In this document: one piece after another, positions 51,254-61,100 of the stretch
Position numbering within the stretch: the stretch's first letter is position 1
Layout of the letters: each line of letters begins with the position of its first letter
DNA from: Planctobacterium sp047947135
GTDB lineage: Bacteria > Pseudomonadota > Gammaproteobacteria > Enterobacterales > Alteromonadaceae
Length of the DNA: 64,000 nucleotides
NCBI GenBank assembly: GCA_047947135.1
Contig: CP170457.1
Coordinates: 4,588,001 to 4,652,000 of the forward strand
Direction of reading: 5' to 3'
Position numbers and translations under genes: made by a program
The notes under the pieces: model-generated
What the model saw: the letters and a program-made list of their open reading frames with translations, nothing else
Told to the model about the DNA's origin: nothing
The model's database searches: none

Positions 51254-52384
51254 TCATTGTCCCCCTTTCATCGCAATTAGCAGACTGGTTTGGTACTCAG
51301 GGTCATACTTTCTTCGATACAAATGCAGAAAAGCTCGCAGGATAGATCTGCGACAATCAGCGTAAATACACAACAGCTTTTTAAACGGTTTCAATCCTAT
51401 TTTGTTTTCCCTTGTGTTTCTAATCATACACGGCATAAATTGCCTCATTAACACATAATGCCCAAGGTTATATTTAAGAAGCCAAGAGAAATACTTTTCC
51501 AATGTTTCCCCGTTTCCTCGTTGTTGTAATCTGATGACGACACCTTGATCTTTCAAAACAACAGTCTTGATTCTCCATAATAACAATGTCCACCATGAAA
51601 AACGGCCGGTTAAATTTGCCAATGCATGCCAATTGCTTATACGAGAATGACTTTCGATTGCGTCCTCCAAAGGAAAAGTACAAAAGTCTTGTCCCTCATG
51701 AATTCGGTAACCTGATAACGCACTTGGAAATAAAGCAATATCACCAGATAAAGCCAGTATGTTATACATATTGACGTCCAACGCAGCCCTTTGGCTCCAT
51801 TGCTCCCATTTGGAGTTCAGTACAGCGTTCCTGTCAAAAATAACCGAAGACAGCACTATTGGAGGGTACTTACTAAAGGAATTTAGAAAGTACTCGTCAC
51901 CTTTGACAATTTGATGAGTGGGAGCTGAGGACAATTTCCCTTGCTCAATTAAACTTTCGATAGATTCAGTTTCCTTTCCACAAAAGTAGCTCCTGACTTT
52001 AGCGGTCACCAGTTTAACTGAATCATTACTAGCAATAGCGTTGTACATGCAACCGAGTGCAAGAGCGTTTATGAAGAAATCGTCATCCATTAGGATCATC
52101 GCATATCTGCCGGACAATTCTTTCAATCCCTGAACCATGTTTTCCCGAAATCCTACATTCTCTGGATTAACTCGATACACTAATCTGACTTTTTTGTTAA
52201 CAAAGTAAGCCTGATACTCCCTTACTACCGAAGCAGTATCGTCTTGAGAGTTATTGTCCCGTATTAAAAGTTCATACCCACCACAATTCTGCGCTAGTAG
52301 TGAATCCAGGCACTGCTTCAAGAACTCTGCACGATTAAACGTTGGCAAGACTATACTCAGTTCAGGAGCCAATACTTCCGTCAT
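51254..52384 (-). CDS. Family 2 glycosyltransferase
   Basis: This 376-residue protein has a GT-A fold start (LSIVLPTFNRAEFLKQCLDS), LLIRDNNSQDDTA and a metal-binding MDDDFFIN, which corresponds to the DxD motif. It transfers a sugar from a nucleotide donor to a glycan or protein acceptor; donor and acceptor are unknown. The C-terminal 100 residues are basic and helical, possibly membrane associated. The ATG overlaps the preceding methyltransferase stop as ATGA. Confidence 0.85.
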   Translation of the reverse strand: MTEVLAPELSIVLPTFNRAEFLKQCLDSLLAQNCGGYELLIRDNNSQDDTASVVREYQAYFVNKKVRLVYRVNPENVGFRENMVQGLKELSGRYAMILMDDDFFINALALGCMYNAIASNDSVKLVTAKVRSYFCGKETESIESLIEQGKLSSAPTHQIVKGDEYFLNSFSKYPPIVLSSVIFDRNAVLNSKWEQWSQRAALDVNMYNILALSGDIALFPSALSGYRIHEGQDFCTFPLEDAIESHSRISNWHALANLTGRFSWWTLLLWRIKTVVLKDQGVVIRLQQRGNGETLEKYFSWLLKYNLGHYVLMRQFMPCMIRNTRENKIGLKPFKKLLCIYADCRRSILRAFLHLYRRKYDPEYQTSLLIAMKGGQ

Positions 52385-53157
52385 AATGTCACAACTGCTA
52401 TACCAAAATCAGATTCAAATCCGTTACCCAAAGGTCGAACTCCCACTTGTGCTTTACTCATTCTCTTGAGTGGGTAAGACTGTCCAAAAAACTCAATATT
52501 TGCATCAAGAAAAGATTCTTTGATCAGTGTTTCAAAACTCTGTTGGCTGTAAATGCGAGCTGAATAGTCCTTTTTCTTTGCTGTCCCTTCAGGTGAATTC
52601 GCAAACGTGGCGATCGAAATAAATGCTTTTCCACCTTTTTTTAACAGTTGCCTGATTTTGCTGAGTAACAGAGCATCTGACTTGAGCGATTTGTTTCCCA
52701 ACAACTCGAAACAAATTATAAAATCAAAGGACTTATCAGACTCAAATGACAGAATGTTATCTTCTAATACAGAAAAATCCGGATTGATGTTGCGACAGGA
52801 TTCGGCAACGCTATGTTCGACTTCAAGACCAGTTATTGCAGGCGCAACCGAATACAATTGAAGACAGGTCTGCACAAATTCACATGCCCCTTGTCCCAAC
52901 CCAATACCAATGTCCAATAAACACATTTCTTCACAGGAGCCCCCTCCTATATGTGACGCTGCAAATTGGTATCTCTCGTTATGATGCAGAAGTCGAAAGT
53001 AGTTCAGAACATCATCATCAGGTACGGTTATATCTTTAACATACCCATGTTCAAATTTTGCGCAGAGTCCGGTCAAATGTCTTATCTTTTTGTTTAAAAC
53101 GGATTCACTGGTTCCCTTTAGATCTGGCCGTTCGTGACTGTTCATACTTTTAGTCAT
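52381..53157 (-). CDS. Class I SAM-dependent methyltransferase
   Basis: This 258-residue protein has motif I LLDIGIGLGQGACEF, an acidic GLEVEHSVAES segment, motif IV FDFIICFELLG and a LLKKGGKAFISIATF strand-turn-strand. The ATG at 53157 overlaps the upstream FkbM gene as ATGA and is preferred over a TTG five codons earlier. The substrate is unknown; context suggests a sugar or a lipid-linked glycan. Confidence 0.75.
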   Translation of the reverse strand: MTKSMNSHERPDLKGTSESVLNKKIRHLTGLCAKFEHGYVKDITVPDDDVLNYFRLLHHNERYQFAASHIGGGSCEEMCLLDIGIGLGQGACEFVQTCLQLYSVAPAITGLEVEHSVAESCRNINPDFSVLEDNILSFESDKSFDFIICFELLGNKSLKSDALLLSKIRQLLKKGGKAFISIATFANSPEGTAKKKDYSARIYSQQSFETLIKESFLDANIEFFGQSYPLKRMSKAQVGVRPLGNGFESDFGIAVVTL

Positions 53158-53897
53158 TTGTAAAACAAACAATCTATAAACCGAAAGTTTCTTCCAAAAT
53201 CCACATAGGTAAATCCAGCGTCTGCCAGCTTGCGTATCATATTATTGATTTCTTGTTCCGTTATAAGCACCTGGTCATTAATCGGCATCTTGTAATGGAA
53301 CTCAATAGACAACATGCTTGATCGACACAAAAACTCCACTGATTTAGGGTCGTTAAACACCTCTAACTCGGCTCCCTCAATATCCATTTTAATAAGATCG
53401 TAAGATTCATTCTTAGTAAATTCAGAGATATCAGCCAATCTCTTTTTCTCCACGACATACTTGAATGATTCATCAACATAAGGGCTAGACGTCATTAAGC
53501 TAGAGCCTTTCTCATTCCCCGGATAATCATCCGGTGACGGATAAAAGGTTACACTTGCATTTTCACCGCCTACGGCATAAGGGTATACAGCTACGCGATC
53601 TGAATTCTCGAACTTTTCCTGAAGTATTTTGATTTGGTTCCTATTGGGTTCAAATACATCTACACAACAGCCAAATTGCTCCACCATTTTTTGTGCGAAA
53701 TTGCCCTTCCACGCTCCCAGATCCAGGACATTCGATTTTTCATTCAAGTTATTGAAAAATGTATGGTCTTCTACATCAACTAAAGAATGTTTGTCTAATA
53801 ATTCAGAAACGAGTCGATAGTCTCGGGTTAAGTGTGCCTTTTTCAGGACGGAGGGTAACTCTTCAGGAAGTCTACTTATACTCACATGGTACTCCAT
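53154..53897 (-). CDS. FkbM family methyltransferase
   Basis: This 247-residue protein has SAM motif I VLDLGAWKGNFAQKM, DVFEPNRNQIKIL, and the FkbM-type YDLIKMDIEGAELEVF. FkbM enzymes O-methylate sugars in antibiotics and surface glycans. It overlaps the epimerase-like gene by 16 bases if the ATG at 53897 is used; a GTG at 53885 (GTGA overlap) is an alternative start. Confidence 0.85.
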   Translation of the reverse strand: MEYHVSISRLPEELPSVLKKAHLTRDYRLVSELLDKHSLVDVEDHTFFNNLNEKSNVLDLGAWKGNFAQKMVEQFGCCVDVFEPNRNQIKILQEKFENSDRVAVYPYAVGGENASVTFYPSPDDYPGNEKGSSLMTSSPYVDESFKYVVEKKRLADISEFTKNESYDLIKMDIEGAELEVFNDPKSVEFLCRSSMLSIEFHYKMPINDQVLITEQEINNMIRKLADAGFTYVDFGRNFRFIDCLFYK

Positions 53898-54337
53898 TCG
53901 TAAGCAATATCTGGAGAGCCAACTGGGATCGTTAGCGATTCAGACGGTTCGTGTTTTATATCGGCAAAATTGGCGATAATGTTAGTTTGATCAGGACATT
54001 CGCCTCTAAAAGAAAGCCAAATTTTAGGAGGAATTGAGAGTAACTGATAATTTTCTTTCGAGAGACTTATTTCACAAAATGCCATTTTTGAGGCACCTGT
54101 GACTTCTTCAGCTAGAACGAATTTTACCTGACCCGATATGACAACGAGATTCATGTGCATTTCAGTATGGCATTTCCAGCCTTTAACAACACCATAGTTG
54201 ACCGATGAAAAATACACTTCACCAAAGCCTTTGAATTCAGGGCTGTCCTTGTTTATAAAGTGCATAACGGCCCCTCTTTCATCTGTATGGATCTTAAGAG
54301 GCTTAAGGTTAACTCCTTCTATCAAGCTTATTCCCAT
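53882..54337 (-). CDS. RmlC-like cupin, CDP/dTDP-sugar 3,5-epimerase family
   Basis: This 151-residue protein has TDERGAVMHF, VKGWKCHTEMHMNLVVISG, IPPKIWLSFRG and a C-terminal AYEW. This matches the small epimerase-like cupins found next to CDP-glucose dehydratase genes. Relatives usually have KGWHRH; here the first His is replaced by Lys (K55) and Arg by Cys, which may affect the catalytic or metal site. It probably acts on CDP-4-keto-6-deoxyglucose or a product. It overlaps rfbG by 29 bases. Confidence 0.72.
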   Translation of the reverse strand: MGISLIEGVNLKPLKIHTDERGAVMHFINKDSPEFKGFGEVYFSSVNYGVVKGWKCHTEMHMNLVVISGQVKFVLAEEVTGASKMAFCEISLSKENYQLLSIPPKIWLSFRGECPDQTNIIANFADIKHEPSESLTIPVGSPDIAYEWSTM

Positions 54338-55403
54338 TGTTGGACCACATTTTAGAGTAAAAATAGATTTGTTCTTCAGTCAACGACGCTACATCTTCTT
54401 TTCTATAATATGCCTGATACCATTCAGCCGTCATCTTTATTGCATCATCAACCGACAACCGCTGCTCCCAACCCAACACTTTTTTGGCTTTGTCGCAGTT
54501 AAGTTTGAGAAGTGTGGCTTCAATACTTGGCTCTTCACAATAATCGACGCTCGTATCGCTATATGACCAATGTCCAGCAAGGCTACTTAACAAACTCTCA
54601 ACCGAAACATCTGAATCCAGCGTGGGCCCGAAGTTAAAAGCCTGGCTCTGCACATAACCTGGGGATTCAATAAGGCTTTTTGCAAGGAATAAATATCCAC
54701 TTAATGGTTCTAAAACGTGTTGCCAAGGCCTTGTTGCTAAGGGGTTTCTGACTTTAAGCGAAAGTTCATTTGTCCAATGAGATACTGCGTCTGGTATGAT
54801 GCGATCTGGGGCCCAGTCTCCTCCACCTATGACGTTTCCGGCTCGAGCAGTTGCGCCGTTCAGTTGGGGAAAAGAGGCACACATGGAACTAAAAACAAGT
54901 TCAGCACATGCTTTTGAGGCGCTATAGGGATCGCGTCCTCCCAGTTGATCTATTTCTCTATATCCATAAACCCATTCATGGTTTTGATAGCATTTGTCGC
55001 TAGTAATAACAACAAAAGGAATCGTTGAATTTTTAGATAGAATGGTACTCAATAACTTCGCTGTTCCTAAGATATTGGTCTCATAAGTAGCAACAGGGTT
55101 TTCAATGGAGCTTCTTACAATTGGTTGCGCAGCGAGATGGAAAACCAGCTCTGGCTGGATGGACTCAAATGTTTGATGCAACAGGCTTTCATCAACTACA
55201 TTCCCCCACACCTGCTTTTCATCTTGTAACTTTAGCGATGGTATTTCATACATTCCTGGGGTAGTCGGAATATCTAGAGAAAAACCATACACGTCTGCAC
55301 CAAGTAACTGCAACCAGTAACCCAACCACGTCCCTTTAAATCCACTATTTCCCGTTATGAGTACCCGTCTTCCATGAAATACACCGTTAAACAGATCTAT
55401 CAT
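54309..55403 (-). CDS. rfbG: CDP-glucose 4,6-dehydratase
   Basis: This extended SDR has 364 residues, with NAD-binding GNSGFKGTWLGYWL, the YxxxK-type dyad in DPYSASKACAELV and ITSDKCYQN, all typical of RfbG. It makes CDP-4-keto-6-deoxyglucose. The ATG at 55403 overlaps the rfbF stop as TAATG; an ATG five codons upstream is the alternative. With rfbF it forms the entry to CDP-deoxysugars. Confidence 0.93.
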   Translation of the reverse strand: MIDLFNGVFHGRRVLITGNSGFKGTWLGYWLQLLGADVYGFSLDIPTTPGMYEIPSLKLQDEKQVWGNVVDESLLHQTFESIQPELVFHLAAQPIVRSSIENPVATYETNILGTAKLLSTILSKNSTIPFVVITSDKCYQNHEWVYGYREIDQLGGRDPYSASKACAELVFSSMCASFPQLNGATARAGNVIGGGDWAPDRIIPDAVSHWTNELSLKVRNPLATRPWQHVLEPLSGYLFLAKSLIESPGYVQSQAFNFGPTLDSDVSVESLLSSLAGHWSYSDTSVDYCEEPSIEATLLKLNCDKAKKVLGWEQRLSVDDAIKMTAEWYQAYYRKEDVASLTEEQIYFYSKMWSNNGNKLDRRS

Positions 55404-56173
55404 TACCAGTTTTTCCATGCGGCTTTACCCTGCTGCCAGAGCATATTTAAGTGGTGATAGTCACGCTGCTGATCCATGCAGAACCAATTTCCACTATGTT
55501 TGTAGACCATGACTTGCCGTTCACTAGCTAACTTCTCCATTAAGCCGACTTCCAAATCACAGCTATCGTCTGTTGATAGATAATCGAAGATCTTTCTATT
55601 GAATACGATAAATCCCCCATTAATTAACCCATTTGTCATTTGTGATTTTTCTATGAATGAGGTTACTTCACCATTGCTTTCTTCAATTTCGCCAAACAGT
55701 GAAGGAGGGCAAACCCCGGTCACTGTCATCAATCGATTGTGGGATAGATGGAAATCTATCAACGCTTTCACATTGATGTCAGCAACACCATCACCGTACG
55801 TTAAAATATTGATTTCATCATCGATAAATCGCTCAACTTTTTTTAACCGCGCTCCCTTTAATGATGAAAGGCCGGTATCAACACATGTTACATTCCAGTC
55901 TTCACCCTTTGTTCCATGGAGTTGCACGTCCCCGCTCTTCAGATTGACGGTAAAGTCATTAGAATAAGCTTGGTAGTTGTAAAAGTACTCTCTTACGATT
56001 TCGCCTTTATAACCAAGTGCGATAACGAAATCGTTTATTCCTTGTTGAGAAAAATTTTTCATTATGTGCCATAGGATTGGATGCTCACCAATCTTTACCA
56101 TAGGCTTAGGAATGTATTCAGTTAAACTACCAAGACGACTTCCCAGCCCTCCAGCAAGTATCACAACTTTCAT
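55403..56173 (-). CDS. rfbF: Glucose-1-phosphate cytidylyltransferase
   Basis: This is a 256-residue nucleotidyltransferase with signature LAGGLGSRLGSLTEYIPKPM, YGDGVADINVKALIDFH and WFCMDQQRDYHHLNMLW near the end, characteristic of RfbF. It makes CDP-glucose. The ATG overlaps the aminotransferase stop as ATGA. Confidence 0.94.
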   Translation of the reverse strand: MKVVILAGGLGSRLGSLTEYIPKPMVKIGEHPILWHIMKNFSQQGINDFVIALGYKGEIVREYFYNYQAYSNDFTVNLKSGDVQLHGTKGEDWNVTCVDTGLSSLKGARLKKVERFIDDEINILTYGDGVADINVKALIDFHLSHNRLMTVTGVCPPSLFGEIEESNGEVTSFIEKSQMTNGLINGGFIVFNRKIFDYLSTDDSCDLEVGLMEKLASERQVMVYKHSGNWFCMDQQRDYHHLNMLWQQGKAAWKNW

Positions 56174-57303
56174 AAATAGGGTTCCAAACAGGAAATTAAC
56201 TCTTTCACTATGTAATCGGCATCATTTTGTGTAACTTCAGGATGCATTGGCAAAGTTAACAGTCTAGGAAATAACTTTTCGGCACTTGGGCATTTGTATT
56301 TCTGCTGTTCAAAAAACTGATGCATATGATTTGGAAAATAGTGAACTCCAGTTTCAATCCCTTTGAGTTTCAACTCACGTCGTATTTCAACACGGTCAGC
56401 CCCTTCTGGAAGCAAAACAGGAAAAATGTGAGGCACAACTTTTTCAAAATCGATATCCAAACAAGTGATGGCTTTTACGTTGGACAAAGCGTTCACATAA
56501 TAATTAGCGAGTTCACGTCGTGCCTTCGAAAATACTGGAAACTTATCTAGTTGCACCAGTCCAATCGCAGCATTTAAATTGCTCATATGGTAGCGATAAC
56601 CGTTGCAAACGATTGACGAAAGCCAACTTCGGTTTCCACTGTAACGCGTTTCCGAATCATTACACACACCCAATAGACGCGCGTTTTTACAGTACTCTAA
56701 AACAGTGGGATCTGAAGATACTATGGCCCCTCCTTCACCACAGGTTATATTTTTGATTCCATCAAAGCTAAAACATGCAACATCACCACTTTCGCCAATT
56801 TTCACACCGTTCTTGTCGATTGTGGTTCCAAATGCATGGGCTGCGTCCTCAATCACTCTCAGAGAGTTTTCCTTCGCAAATCGATAAACACGTTTGAAAT
56901 CTTCCCCATTACCAGCATACCAAACGGGAATGATTACTTTTGATTCGGGAGTTAACTTTTTTTCGGCATCGTCTATATCTAGACACAAATTGTGTTCGTT
57001 AACATCTACAGATACAGGTACTCCACCAGCAGCCAGAATTGCTTGATAAGTTGCCACATAAGTGATTGTTGGAACGAGCACTTCGTCCCCAGGTGAAATA
57101 ATTGATTCTATGGCTAAATGAAGTGCCGCAGTCCCGGAATTTACACAGACACTTGGTCTACCCAAAATACTTTCAAGTGCTTGCTCAAAATCGCGCACAT
57201 ACTTACCCATTCCTAGATAACCGTCTTGCAATAGCACCATACTAACTCTATCTGCTTCCGATTGACTCAGGATAGATTTTGACAATCTAATTAGTCTATT
57301 CAA
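56170..57303 (-). CDS. DegT/DnrJ/EryC1/StrS family sugar aminotransferase
   Basis: This 377-residue PLP enzyme has the active-site Lys K184 in FSFDGIKNITCGEGGAI, VNSGTAALHLAIE for PLP phosphate binding, and IEDAAHAFGT. Because Lys is present, it is an aminotransferase and not the Lys-less RfbH dehydrase often found next to rfbFG. It probably makes an amino-deoxy sugar (possibly CDP-linked). It overlaps both neighbours by four bases. Confidence 0.9.
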   Translation of the reverse strand: MNRLIRLSKSILSQSEADRVSMVLLQDGYLGMGKYVRDFEQALESILGRPSVCVNSGTAALHLAIESIISPGDEVLVPTITYVATYQAILAAGGVPVSVDVNEHNLCLDIDDAEKKLTPESKVIIPVWYAGNGEDFKRVYRFAKENSLRVIEDAAHAFGTTIDKNGVKIGESGDVACFSFDGIKNITCGEGGAIVSSDPTVLEYCKNARLLGVCNDSETRYSGNRSWLSSIVCNGYRYHMSNLNAAIGLVQLDKFPVFSKARRELANYYVNALSNVKAITCLDIDFEKVVPHIFPVLLPEGADRVEIRRELKLKGIETGVHYFPNHMHQFFEQQKYKCPSAEKLFPRLLTLPMHPEVTQNDADYIVKELISCLEPYL

Positions 57304-58121
57304 TGTGGATTTTCCCTAGCCAATAGGCGCTCTTTACACCAACGTCTCAGATAAGTCTCCGTGCTTTCAAACTTGCAGTCATATTCGTTCAATACTTTTT
57401 GAACGGAAACTCGATAATGGGGAAACTCGTCCTTACAATGCACAATCGTCGATTTTGAATTTATCTCTGACTTAATAATGTCAACCACATCTGATAACGT
57501 AAGCTCCTGTTTTACAGCAAGATTAATTGTATTGTGACCAGAGTTGCTCGTGGAAATTCTTAGTATTAAATCCAATAATTGCTCAACTGATACAAACGTA
57601 TTGAAAAGCTTATTAGAGTTTCTTAGCTTAACTGCGTTTCCTTTATATAGTTCATCAAACAAATAGGACATAAAGTTTCGTGAACTATTGTGCTCTAAGA
57701 TAGCCGGACAACGAACACTTACAGAACTCTCCATCCGCTCTTGTACCAGAGCCTCTCCCTGCAGTTTGGTCATCCCATAATAATCTAGTCCATTGTGGCA
57801 ACTGTCTTCGGCAGCACACCCTTGAAAGTTCTTCCCGTATACACTCGTTGATGAAATAAAAATAAATGGAGTTTGACTATCCACTCTTTTGCTAAGAATT
57901 CTACTCAAGAAAACAAGATTGCTCTCTATAAGTTGCGAAATGGTCGCGCTCGGATGCTTAGCCGCCAAATGTATTAAATACGCATTTGGATGTGTGAGCA
58001 TAAGTGAGCTGTCTGTGCATGAATGGAAATCAATTTCATTTTTTTTACACAATTTAGACAGTTGCCTTCCTACCTCTCCATTGGCACCTGTTGCGAGTAT
58101 TTCTATTGGTGGATTCTTCAA
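57300..58121 (-). CDS. NAD-dependent epimerase/dehydratase (SDR)
   Basis: This 273-residue extended SDR has NAD-binding TGANGEVGRQL (11-21), LIHLAAKHPSA, ISSTSVYGK and the catalytic YYGMTKLQGE (YxxxK). It probably reduces or epimerises a keto-sugar intermediate of the CDP-sugar pathway. The start is a TTG at 58121 with no strong ribosome-binding site and no in-frame ATG, six bases after the Maf gene. Confidence 0.82.
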   Translation of the reverse strand: MKNPPIEILATGANGEVGRQLSKLCKKNEIDFHSCTDSSLMLTHPNAYLIHLAAKHPSATISQLIESNLVFLSRILSKRVDSQTPFIFISSTSVYGKNFQGCAAEDSCHNGLDYYGMTKLQGEALVQERMESSVSVRCPAILEHNSSRNFMSYLFDELYKGNAVKLRNSNKLFNTFVSVEQLLDLILRISTSNSGHNTINLAVKQELTLSDVVDIIKSEINSKSTIVHCKDEFPHYRVSVQKVLNEYDCKFESTETYLRRWCKERLLARENPH

Positions 58122-58127
58122 AATAAT

Positions 58128-61100
58128 CTAATGTTCAAACAGGTACGGGTTCAATTCTCGTATTCTCTCTTTTCTATTCAGAAAATCATTTGTACTGAGA
58201 TATTCAAATACTAGTCTCTCTTGGCACATGAGGTCTAAAACGGGATTGGCCCGAAACCCATCTGCCATTATTGCTTCTTCTGCTGTTGGGCGTTCTTTGC
58301 TCATTCCGATAAAGTAAAAGCAATCATAAAAGTAGGCTTCTGAATCTTCATAAAGTTTGGAGTAATCTGCAATTTGACTTACAGAGTGAACCACAAATTT
58401 TGGGAGAATTAATTTAAATTTAAACCTCGAAAACACACAATAAAACGCCAGTGCAAATCTATTATAAGCATGGCATGAAAGCGATTCATCATTGTTACTC
58501 GTTAGATTACCGCTATGACAGATTATACCTTTTAAATCTGTTTCATTTGCCACTTTCAAGGCTATGTCAATGGAATGGGCAATCGTTATTACGTTATTAT
58601 TTTCATGTAGTGAATGCAGCGTTTCTTTGTTGAACTGCCCAAAAATCTCTGATGTCATACACAGAATTATATGTTCACCAACAGTTGTGACTGACAGTTT
58701 ATCAAGGGTGGTAAACTTCAATTTAACATCATTGGGAAGTGAACTGACGTACTTTTCAGCCGCTTGCTGAAATTGCGAGGATGACGTTACCACAATGATT
58801 TTTTTGGATTCCGATGCCTCTGCAAGACTCGCTATTGCTCGACGAGAAGCGTTAGAATGGCTTGTGTCGAATATATACTCTGTGGATGACATTAGTCGTT
58901 TCACCCTCGTCAAAAATTCAAGCCACCGAAGCTTTATACTATTGAAGTTTTCCAGCGCTTTTTCAACACCTTGCGAGGAATACAAAGCTTGAATCAGTAC
59001 CGCATTAAAATAGTTCATCGAACCATACAGGTAATAGAAAAGGAGGCTTTCTCCCTTTCTATAAGAATTAAAAATTATATTTCTTAGCTCGTCGGGAAAG
59101 GATTCTGCGGCACCAATTTCAGAAATATTTTGATTGAGTAGTTTTGTGATTTTATCTAATTCAACATTCAATTTTTGTTTCGAAAACTTACTCTCAAAAT
59201 TATTATTGTCTGCGGCAATCTCGAAACAGTTTTTCTTTACGAGTTCAATCACAGAACTCTTCAAAGCAGGTCTCTCCAATATTAAGACTTGCTCTAATGG
59301 CAAGGGTGTTGCTCCACTAATTCTTGCACCATTGCTACAGTTGTAACATTCGACCTTTTCGCTTCGAAGTGACTCCTCCATTATCATTGCAGCAATTTTA
59401 AACTCATGCTTTGTATATACAGTCTTTCGAAAATTCCCCTGGACAACCAGAGAAGTATTATTACTTTTGGCGTAATCATATAACTGTTCTCCATTCTCAT
59501 AGTACCCCGAGGCGACTGAATGGTGTTTCTTGTTATCGATAAAGCCGAGATCTACGCCCATTAGATAGAGTTGATGAAATCCCAGTTTCAAGAATAGATT
59601 GAGCGCGAAATTGGTGACCGTCGGGAACGCGAACTTTAACAACTCATATTTGTCCTCACCAAGCACCGAAAGCGTCGAAACGGTTGAGGACTCACCTTCT
59701 TTAAATGCGATATATACGTCTTTGTACAAAGTGCAGGTGTCTGGATGAATACCATTACAGGAGATAAGACTTATCTTTTTAAGAAAGGATTTGTCTCCTA
59801 TCTTTGCGGCCCAATCATAGGTGGATCTATTTTGTTCAATTTCAGCATGAAAGTCTGGTGTTATTCCTTGTTTGTATAACACCTCTAATGACGTACCACA
59901 TGATACAACTATGGCGTTTTTTGCTACAGATTTTAACGTTTCTATTGAATTATCCAATGAGGGACCATTACCCACAAAAATAACGGGAATCTCTTTGTCC
60001 ACTGCTCGGAGGGAATTCGAAGCATTTTGGCGTAATATTGGATAATTTCGTTTCACACCTTCTTGTGTATGAGAGATACCATAAAAGGCGTGATCAAAAT
60101 ACTCACCCATCGTTATGACTACTCTTAATTGTTCACGCAAATCGGCAATGGCCTGGTTCAAGGTAGCATTGTAGTAAGTTTGAAAAAAATAGGTGTTTGC
60201 AAGTATGTAAGGACCAATCGAATAAAACTGGTTGAGTAAGTCTCTGAAAATATTTGACCCATCATCCCCTATATTTAGGTAAATACGCCCTTTGTTCCTA
60301 TCAATTCCGCTCAGGATTTTCTCCCAATCAATCGCAAACAGACTGGCATAAAAAAAATCGCTGTTTGGCTCACAAATAAACACTTTTTCCATAGAATGTT
60401 CAGAAGCAAGCTGTTGCAGTTGATACCCTATTCCCAGACCAAACATTATGATTGACTTCAATTCGTCAGGAAGTTTCCCTGTTTCATCATGAACATCTTG
60501 TAAAAAAGACTCCGTATCCTCGACAAACTGATAGTGCAAATAATGCTTTAACTTATTTCCAGTGTACCCTAATACCAAACCATCTTTTCTGGGATTAGCC
60601 TCAAACCCTTGGACGCTAATAGAGCATTGTTCATTTGGATTAATGCCATACCAGGAAACTTTTCGCTCCTTGTTTATAATGTTGATATCACCATTGCTCA
60701 TTCGCACTGGGTGCCATTTTCTAGGAACAAATTTTTCAAACTCACGGTAAACGTCAGGAAGATACTTTTTTAATGCTTCTAAGTTAGCGAGATACTTTCC
60801 ATCGTTTTTGTCTACTGGCTTTAAAGCTCCCCAATCAATTGACTCTGTCCAAAGGGCACAATAATCTTCCGGCCGTTGATTCAAATCTATCGAAAAACCA
60901 ATCTCTTCCAATTCTTTCCAAGGTTTAAATTGTAGTTTTTTAGTTATCTCGTCAAACACTGGATGGTTGTAATGTTGAAAAAGATAAAACCCCTTCAGCG
61001 TATTGCCCAGATTTGATTGCAATTCGCCAATATCACCTATTAGATCTCTTCCGTCTTTTTCAAGTTGGATATATAAAGCGGTGCCGTTTTCCTTGGCCAG

